From assembly GCF_001969855.1 (NCBI RefSeq), contig NZ_MRBL01000016.1, positions 248,001 to 312,000 of the forward strand: 64,000 nucleotides of DNA, in the 5' to 3' direction. Under the pieces are notes generated by a model that had not been told where the DNA came from, did not search any database, and saw only the letters and a list, made by a program, of their open reading frames with translations. The stretch comes from Bacillus haynesii. GTDB lineage: Bacteria > Bacillota > Bacilli > Bacillales > Bacillaceae. Shown here piece after piece: positions 58,943-64,000 of the stretch (the first letter of the stretch is position 1; each line of letters starts with the position of its first letter). The translations under genes were made by a program, and so were the position numbers.

Positions 58943-59765
58943 AGGAATTCTCCCTGATCTCAAGCAGCTGGCGGGGATAAATCTGCTTTCCTTTCAAATC
59001 GTTCCATTCGATGAGGTGCTGTACAGTAACGCCCATTTTTTCGGCGATACGATGAAGCGTATCCCCTTTCTGCACTACATATGTGCCGGTCTTCGATTCA
59101 TCGGCATGAAGGCGGAGTGTTTGACCGGCTTTAAGATTCGAATGTTTCAACCCGTTTATTCTCATGATCTCCTCGATTGATATACCGCTATCCCTGCTGA
59201 TTTTCCAGAGCGTGTCCCCTTTTTGAACGGTTACTGCACCGCTCATTGTCCCGGCGTTTTGATGAACGTGGACAGAATTTTGCCGGAACGCCTCTTCACG
59301 AAACACTGTCAGCGGATTGATTGCATATCTTTTATCTTCAGTCCATGAACCGTAATGCATTTCAAAATGCAGGTGGGTTCCGGTCGATATTCCCGTATTG
59401 CCGATGATTCCGATTTGCTCGCCTTTTTTCACCCGTTCTTTTTCCTTTTTCAGGCGTTTGCTTAAGTGGGCATAAACGGTTTCATACCCGTTGTCATGTT
59501 TAATAAATATCACTTGGCCGTAGGAGTCGGATTGATACGATTTGCTTACCGTTCCGTCTGCGGCTGCCGCTACAGCCTCCCCTTCGGGAGCAGCGATGTC
59601 AAGCCCCTTATGCTTTCCGCCTCTCGTCCCGAATTGATCTGTGATCTCCCCTTTAATCGGTTCAATCCACTCTGAGGCTGCCGCTCCCGGCGCGGTGACG
59701 AAAAGCGCAAGTCCCGAAAGCCATGCGATCGCGAACAGGAAGTTTTGATGTCTGAGTTTCTTCAA
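58941..59765 (-). CDS. secreted M23 peptidase with two LysM domains
   Basis: Cell-wall endopeptidase of the lysostaphin/M23 class. After a signal peptide (LRHQNFLFAIAWLSGLALF) the catalytic domain carries the zinc ligands His52 and Asp56 (HKGLD), His100 in YAHLS, and His131/His133 in GTHLHFE. LysM domains follow at about 178-220 and 227-271. The in-frame start is taken as TTG (59763-59765), 274 aa, 12 bases after AGGAGG; an ATG with ideal spacing is out of frame. I do not recall a gene here in B. subtilis. Confidence 0.86.
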   Translation of the reverse strand: MKKLRHQNFLFAIAWLSGLALFVTAPGAAASEWIEPIKGEITDQFGTRGGKHKGLDIAAPEGEAVAAAADGTVSKSYQSDSYGQVIFIKHDNGYETVYAHLSKRLKKEKERVKKGEQIGIIGNTGISTGTHLHFEMHYGSWTEDKRYAINPLTVFREEAFRQNSVHVHQNAGTMSGAVTVQKGDTLWKISRDSGISIEEIMRINGLKHSNLKAGQTLRLHADESKTGTYVVQKGDTLHRIAEKMGVTVQHLIEWNDLKGKQIYPRQLLEIRENS

Positions 59766-59827
59766 AGTTTTCCATATCCTCCTATTACATGCATCTTCGG
59801 TAAAATTCCCCCCATTCGGAGACAGCT

Positions 59828-59859
59828 TAGTATACTTCCAAATCAATACATTTTATACA
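59828..59859 (-). promoter_or_regulatory. tentative promoter of the M23-LysM gene
   Basis: Minus strand TATACT (59829-59834) lies 17 bases after TATAAA, a poor -35; the same stretch can be read as TGTATA (59854-59859) with TATACTA, one base wider than a forespore sigma-G promoter. Which factor reads it cannot be decided here. Confidence 0.3.
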
Positions 59860-59865
59860 TAAAAA

Positions 59866-59889
59866 AAAGACTCCGTACGTGGAGTCTTT
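59866..59889 (-). terminator. rsiX terminator
   Basis: AAAGACTCC and GGAGTCTTT form a 9-bp stem around a 6-base loop with eight T on the minus strand. The rsiX stop codon overlaps the stem. Confidence 0.92.
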
Positions 59890-60994
59890 AGCTTTCTATC
59901 GTCATCGGATTCGGTGCGTACGGAACCTGTACAGATTTCGACAAGTCATAGGCGCCGACCTTGGTTGTAGATGCATTTTTAAATTTCACTTTTGTGAACC
60001 CGAAATCTTTGGCGGTCAATAGAAGGCCTTCCACCATCAAGACGTCTTCAGGTTTATTTTCAATATTCGCGGAGGAAGAAAATTGAATGATCAGTTCTTT
60101 TCCATTCTTTTGTATATCTTCAATCTGCGTATCATCGGATAGAATGGGTTTTAAATGAGTGCCGCTTTCTTCATTTTTCATCATCTTTATCGCTTCCTGC
60201 ACCGTTTCGTAAGGTTCGCTTGAAGGTGCAAGGAACCGGCGTCCATCAGAGCTTTCATATAAATAATAGCCTTTTTGCGTTTGATGCATAATCGCCATAT
60301 CGGCGAGCATTCCGAATGTTTCAAACTCAACACCTGATTCATCATTGGAAATAAACAGAACAGAATCATACGAACCCCATTTAAAGGTTTCATTGATCAC
60401 ATTTTTCAGCCGTTCGAAATCTTCGACTGAAAGCCCCGGTATTTTCTCATTCACTTGAATCGTCAGTTTTTTACTGTTTTTCTGTTCTTTGAACTTCACC
60501 TGATCAAGATAAGATGTATCAAACGATGTAAATTGGTCCACTCCAAGCCGGCTGTACGCGTGAAGCGCGTCTTCAAGGTTCGTCATGCTTATGCTTTTCT
60601 CAAGGCTTATCGGGACAACGACAGACTTGGACTCGTCAAGGAAGGCGAAGGTGATATAGTCGTCTCTTTGATTCTGGGGGACGACAAACGTATTTGCCGG
60701 TTCAGACTTGGCAGCATCAGCCTCCGTCTGCACCAATTTTCCGTCAGAAGAAATGCCGGCGTCGGCGCTGTTTTGAGATCTGATCTGTTCGATTAATTGG
60801 GGAGTGATCAGCATCAGAAGAAAGAGAACCAAAACTGTAGCAGCAAATGCGCCGACCCGTTTTTTCGGTGATTTACGCTTTGGTGCGAAAATCAGCTTTT
60901 GATAGATCTGATTTGCCGAACGATTATCCTTAACCGTTGGAAGTTGGCTTAGTAACGCCTTCAGCCGTTCTTCGTTCCATTCTGACTTCTTCAT
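59888..60994 (-). CDS. rsiX: anti-sigma-X factor RsiX
   Basis: Membrane anti-sigma factor that holds SigX inactive. A cytosolic N-terminal part (about 1-45) binds the sigma factor; one membrane helix (GAFAATVLVLFLLMLITPQLI) follows near 48-68; about 300 residues lie outside and include a GerM-type repeat-like region. 368 aa, the B. subtilis length. It overlaps the end of sigX by 65 bases. Confidence 0.95.
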   Translation of the reverse strand: MKKSEWNEERLKALLSQLPTVKDNRSANQIYQKLIFAPKRKSPKKRVGAFAATVLVLFLLMLITPQLIEQIRSQNSADAGISSDGKLVQTEADAAKSEPANTFVVPQNQRDDYITFAFLDESKSVVVPISLEKSISMTNLEDALHAYSRLGVDQFTSFDTSYLDQVKFKEQKNSKKLTIQVNEKIPGLSVEDFERLKNVINETFKWGSYDSVLFISNDESGVEFETFGMLADMAIMHQTQKGYYLYESSDGRRFLAPSSEPYETVQEAIKMMKNEESGTHLKPILSDDTQIEDIQKNGKELIIQFSSSANIENKPEDVLMVEGLLLTAKDFGFTKVKFKNASTTKVGAYDLSKSVQVPYAPNPMTIES

Positions 60995-61514
60995 TCTTTG
61001 GATCCTCCTTCAAAAGCTCCATCTGTTTACGAAGCACTTTCAGACCGCGGTGCTGAGTGGTTTTTACCTTGCTTTCGGAAAAATTCAAGGCTTTTGCTGT
61101 TTCACTGATCGAATACCCTTGGATAAACCGCAATACGATGACGGATCTTTGGTCAAGCGTACACTTGTCAAGGGCCTCGAAAATTTCCTTAAGGTTTTCA
61201 TTTTGCATCACGATGTCCTCAGGCAGAGGCTTGCGGTCTTTTACATCTTGTTTCTCCCAGTCAAACGTCCCCAAAATCCGCTGGCGGATCGTCTGCTGCT
61301 TTCTGAACCAGTCGATCGCAACGTGCCGCGCAATCGAAAGAAGCCAGGTTTTTTCGCTGCTCCTGCCTTCAAATGTTTCATAAGAATGCAGAACGCGGAT
61401 GTATACTTCCTGAACTAAGTCTTCCGCCTGGTTTTTGTCTTTTACCATATAAAATAAAAACTGAAATAAATCCTGATGATACTGATCATATATTTTCTGA
61501 AAGGTTTCTTCCAC
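60930..61514 (-). CDS. sigX: ECF RNA polymerase sigma factor SigX
   Basis: Sigma factor for genes that modify cell-envelope charge (D-alanylation, phosphatidylethanolamine) and resist cationic peptides. Region 2 has YMVKDKNQAEDLVQEVYIRVL near residues 22-42; region 4 has IQGYSISETAKALNFSESKVKTTQHRGLKVLRKQ. 194 aa. Start GTG (61512-61514) after GGAGGG. It is transcribed from a promoter of its own class at 61540-61566, so it is autoregulated. Confidence 0.96.
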   Translation of the reverse strand: MEETFQKIYDQYHQDLFQFLFYMVKDKNQAEDLVQEVYIRVLHSYETFEGRSSEKTWLLSIARHVAIDWFRKQQTIRQRILGTFDWEKQDVKDRKPLPEDIVMQNENLKEIFEALDKCTLDQRSVIVLRFIQGYSISETAKALNFSESKVKTTQHRGLKVLRKQMELLKEDPKNEEVRMERRTAEGVTKPTSNG

Positions 61515-61539
61515 CTGAAAACCCTCCGTTCAATTTATT

Positions 61540-61566
61540 GTCGTTTGTCAATCTTAAAAGGTTACA
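61540..61566 (-). promoter_or_regulatory. SigX-type autoregulatory promoter
   Basis: Minus strand TGTAAC (61561-61566), 17-base spacer, CGAC (61540-61543), 26 bases before the sigX start. This is the ECF sigma-X consensus and matches the known PX arrangement in B. subtilis. Confidence 0.88.
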
Positions 61567-61653
61567 TTACAACTATTACAACTATATTACGAACATATGA
61601 AAATGGAAAGGGGGTTTAACTAAAGTTAAGCTTAATTTTAACTTAACAAGCAT

Positions 61654-61682
61654 AAAAGCACCCGTTCGAAATGAACAGGTGC
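61654..61682 (-). terminator. possible terminator of the LCP-deacetylase pair
   Basis: GCACC and GGTGC enclose GTTC/GAAC with one mismatch; four T follow on the minus strand. It lies about 110 bases after the LCP stop. The 61690-61788 stretch also holds a small ATGGAC/GTCCAT repeat and no gene I can support. Confidence 0.6.
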
Positions 61683-61788
61683 CAAGCTTATAGGAGCCCA
61701 CATGTTCACTAAGCAGGCTTTCGTACTCCTGATCGGAGCGTTCAGGCAAATAAGGCGGATCCGTTGAAATGGACTGATGTCCATCTGT

Positions 61789-62700
61789 TTATGACTTTAA
61801 GTCCAATTGTTGGCGAAGCTTTTTGGAAATCTCCTTTCTCTTTTCGTCAGTCACGAGGTGATACCATAAGCCGTCAACTTTTTTATCTTCACCTTCAATT
61901 TCTATCTGTTTAATATCCTTAGCAGCTTCTTTATAAGAATTTTGAATATCGATCATATTGTCCAGTGTTAAGTTTGTTTTGATGTTTTTTTCTAATGCTG
62001 ACAAAATCTCTTGATAGTTTGTTAATGATTTTAATTGTGCACCTTCATGAATAACTTCGTTGATGATCTCACGCTGACGCTCTTGACGTCCAAAATCACC
62101 GCGGGGGTCGTCTTTTCTCATCCGGGCATATGTCAAAGCAGTTTTGCCATCAAGATGCTGCTTCCCTTTAGACAGATGCACGCCTTCAAGAGTGAAATCA
62201 ATCTGATTATCCACCGTAACGCCGCCAATTGCATCTACAATATCTTTAAACCCCTCCATATTGATTTTGATATAATAATTGATTGGAATGTTCAAAAATT
62301 GTTCTACAGTTTCAACGGTCCCTTCAATTCCGCCATAGGTGTAGGCCGAATTCATTTTCGAAAAGGTATTCTTTGATTTGATAAACACCCTTGTATCACG
62401 CGGAATACTTGTCATGGTCGTTTTCTTTGTCTCCGGGTTAACAGTCATCACAATCATAGAATCCGGGCGCCCTTTATCACCAGGGCGCTCATCTATCCCT
62501 AATAAAAGAATGGATATAGGGCCGTGCTGAGCAGCATCCTTCTGCTCAGCATCCCGATGAAGAGGCTCGTACATTCCATTGATTGATTTTGCGACGGTAC
62601 GGTAAATCCCGTATGACACCACACTGCCAATCGTTATCACTAGCGCGAGGACAAACAATATCAAATTTTTCATCTTTAGTTTTCTTTTTCTCATTTTCAC
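61789..62700 (-). CDS. LytR-CpsA-Psr family protein (TagU-like)
   Basis: LCP phosphotransferase that ligates anionic glycopolymers such as wall teichoic acid to peptidoglycan. One N-terminal membrane helix (LILFVLALVITIGSVVSYG), then the LCP domain: GIDERPGDKGRPDSM, SIPRDT, the NSAYTYGG segment, and RMRKDDPRGDFGRQERQR with the conserved Arg and Asp. The GTG at 62698-62700 is spaced 8 bases from GGAAGGG, giving 304 aa; an ATG two codons on is possible. It resembles B. subtilis TagU, which lies elsewhere, so it is an extra copy or a relative of it. Confidence 0.9.
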   Translation of the reverse strand: MKMRKRKLKMKNLILFVLALVITIGSVVSYGIYRTVAKSINGMYEPLHRDAEQKDAAQHGPISILLLGIDERPGDKGRPDSMIVMTVNPETKKTTMTSIPRDTRVFIKSKNTFSKMNSAYTYGGIEGTVETVEQFLNIPINYYIKINMEGFKDIVDAIGGVTVDNQIDFTLEGVHLSKGKQHLDGKTALTYARMRKDDPRGDFGRQERQREIINEVIHEGAQLKSLTNYQEILSALEKNIKTNLTLDNMIDIQNSYKEAAKDIKQIEIEGEDKKVDGLWYHLVTDEKRKEISKKLRQQLDLKS

Positions 62701-62736
62701 TATACTATCCCTTCCTTGTTGATGCATCTCATATTT

Positions 62737-63567
62737 TTAATTCCATCTGAAATGAACCGGTTTGATCGAATCATGCATTGGTTTCATTTCATATCCGTTT
62801 TCTTGGAAGTATTTCAACAGTTTTTCCAAATGGGCGGCAGTCGTCGGTTTTTCATGCATTAATACGACAAGCGGCTCAACACCGGCAAGGTTATTGACTT
62901 GCTGAATCACATTATTCACAAATTGACCGTTCGTATTTGCAGATTTCCAGTCCTCTGAATCAACAGTCCAATCCCAAAGGTTAAAGTGGTCCCGCTTAAT
63001 GACTTCTTGAAATGGACCGGTAATATAAGGCTTTGATCCGTAAGGCGATCTGATCAAATGTGTGTCAACGCTGGTCGTTTCTTTGATCGTTTTCAGCGTA
63101 TCGTTCATTTCTGCTGCAAAGCTTTCAGGAGATTTATAGATTTTCGATACTTGATGCGTCACTCCGTGAGAGCCGACAGAATGGCCGTTTTCAACCATTT
63201 TCTTCACAATATCGGGATTTTGTTCAATATTCGGTTTTAACATGAAAAATGTAGCTTTTGCATGATACTTATCGAGCAAACGTAAGATTTTATCTGAAGC
63301 TGCAGGATTCGGCCCATCGTCAAATGACAAGTAGACGACCTTTCCGATTTCCGGCGCTGTTTGCTTGTTTTCTTTTTTCTCTGCTTTATGCTTGCCTCCC
63401 GACACCGGCGCTGACGCGGCGGAATTTTCTTTTATTGGTTCCTGCTTTGGGCCGGCAAGTGCATTCCAAGACATGCATAACAAAGTGATACCCAGTACAA
63501 TCAACATACCCAACACTAATTTTCCTAGTGCGCTCAATTTATGATCTTCTTTTGGTGAATTTGACAC
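62737..63567 (-). CDS. membrane-anchored polysaccharide deacetylase (NodB domain)
   Basis: Carbohydrate esterase family 4 deacetylase. One N-terminal membrane helix (about residues 13-35), a Lys/Glu-rich spacer, then the NodB domain: SFDDGPN (Asp83, Asp84), SHGVTH (His134, His138), RSPYG, WDWTVDSEDW, and VLMHE near the end, where Glu replaces the more usual Asp or hydrophobic residue after His. The GTG at 63565-63567 (277 aa) fits AAGGAG; a TTG directly on it does not. It precedes the LCP gene by 36 bases. Likely removes acetyl groups from peptidoglycan or an exopolysaccharide. Confidence 0.9.
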   Translation of the reverse strand: MSNSPKEDHKLSALGKLVLGMLIVLGITLLCMSWNALAGPKQEPIKENSAASAPVSGGKHKAEKKENKQTAPEIGKVVYLSFDDGPNPAASDKILRLLDKYHAKATFFMLKPNIEQNPDIVKKMVENGHSVGSHGVTHQVSKIYKSPESFAAEMNDTLKTIKETTSVDTHLIRSPYGSKPYITGPFQEVIKRDHFNLWDWTVDSEDWKSANTNGQFVNNVIQQVNNLAGVEPLVVLMHEKPTTAAHLEKLLKYFQENGYEMKPMHDSIKPVHFRWN

Positions 63568-63854
63568 TTTTTCCAACTCCTTAGGCTATCATTATCAATC
63601 ACTAGGTTTCTTTTAAACTCGTCACATACAAATGACATTTTTTAAGCTGTATTTTGAAGACAAAGTTCTATAAGAAGGATGCTCTTTAAATATAAGGAGA
63701 AGATATCGCAGAAGTTCGACCAACTTGTAAACAAAATGTCACAAAAAGAAGAAAAACATCATTTTTTGAGGAGTAAATATTCGGACTTATTACCCTGCAG
63801 AAAATAGTGAGAAGGGAATAAACGGGTGAAAAACATGAGGTCTTTACAAAAGAA
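63568..63854. other. gene-free stretch upstream of the deacetylase
   Basis: No coding region I can support. It holds two small inverted repeats: GTCA/TGAC around an 8-base centre near 63621-63636, and AAGTT/AACTT around a 5-base centre near 63712-63726. No convincing promoter for the deacetylase could be picked out among its AT-rich boxes. Confidence 0.5.
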
Positions 63855-63889
63855 AAACCTTATTTCGGTATTTAACTGAAATAAGGTTT
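63855..63889 (-). terminator. terminator of the gene cut by the right edge
   Basis: AAACCTTATTTC and GAAATAAGGTTT pair over 12 bp with an 11-base loop; T run on the minus strand and a shorter one on the plus strand. Confidence 0.85.
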
Positions 63890-63921
63890 ATTTGTCTGAT
63901 CTTAAAGTGGACAATGATCGG

Positions 63922-64000
63922 TTATTTAAATGTGATGATATATGCTTGTTCTTCTAAAAATCGCGCGGATGCACTCTCTACGGAAGGATACTGGTATTGT
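63922..64000 (-). CDS. C-terminal tail of an unidentified gene
   Basis: On the minus strand a reading frame enters from the right edge and ends at TAA (63922-63924) after 25 codons, ending FLEEQAYIITFK. The only support is an open frame and a terminator 33 bases after the stop. I do not recognise the protein. It is not obviously the end of resE, the gene expected near here in B. subtilis. Confidence 0.5.
   Translation of the reverse strand, partial: QYQYPSVESASARFLEEQAYIITFK

Overview
The window is a stretch of Bacillus chromosome. Gene content and order match, almost gene for gene, the panB-to-sigX arc of the Bacillus subtilis chromosome as I remember it. Protein divergence from B. subtilis 168 and the extra genes point to a relative in the B. 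licheniformis / B. paralicheniformis group; this assignment is from memory of the proteins, not from a search. Nearly all genes lie on the minus strand. Exceptions are ypjC, ypzI, fer and serA on the plus strand. I see no rRNA, tRNA, insertion sequence, prophage or CRISPR.

Layout from low to high coordinate: panB (cut by the left edge); a dense unit read ypjD-dapB-mgsA-bshB1-bshA-cca-birA (lysine/diaminopimelate synthesis, methylglyoxal, bacillithiol, tRNA CCA addition, biotin control); divergent ypjC; ypjA-ypjB; the menaquinol:cytochrome c reductase qcrABC; ypiA-ypiB-ypiF; the aromatic supra-operon aroC-aroB-aroH-trpEDCFBA-hisC-tyrA-aroA with a TRAP-controlled leader in front of trpE; cheR and ndk; hepS-menG-hepT (menaquinone side chain and ring methylation); folE-mtrB (mtrB encodes TRAP itself); hbs; spoIVA with a sigma-E-type promoter; yphEF; gpsA; der; the yphA-seaA-ypzH spore-envelope unit; ypzI; fni; ypfD; cmk; ypfB; the germination pair sleB-ypeB; prsW; an asparaginase gene; ypdA; gudB; mecB; ypbG, ypbF, ypbE, ypbD; recS-ypbB; fer; ribU under an FMN riboswitch; serA; an M23-LysM peptidase; sigX-rsiX; a LytR-CpsA-Psr protein with a polysaccharide deacetylase; and the tail of one more gene at the right edge.

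Three themes tie genes together. Bacillithiol: bshA and bshB1 make it and ypdA is its reductase. Tryptophan: TRAP (mtrB) and its RNA target, the trpE leader, are both present, and the chorismate branch is complete except for trpG. Cell envelope: sigX-rsiX is flanked by an M23-LysM peptidase on one side and an LCP protein plus NodB deacetylase on the other, where I would have expected resE.

Differences from the remembered B. subtilis order are the best places to look: no motI/ypfA between ypfB and ypeB, an asparaginase gene between prsW and ypdA, an M23-LysM gene between serA and rsiX, and the LCP-deacetylase pair after sigX. gudB lacks the short duplication that inactivates it in strain 168. 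I did not find a convincing wholly new system; the sigX envelope cluster is the nearest candidate.
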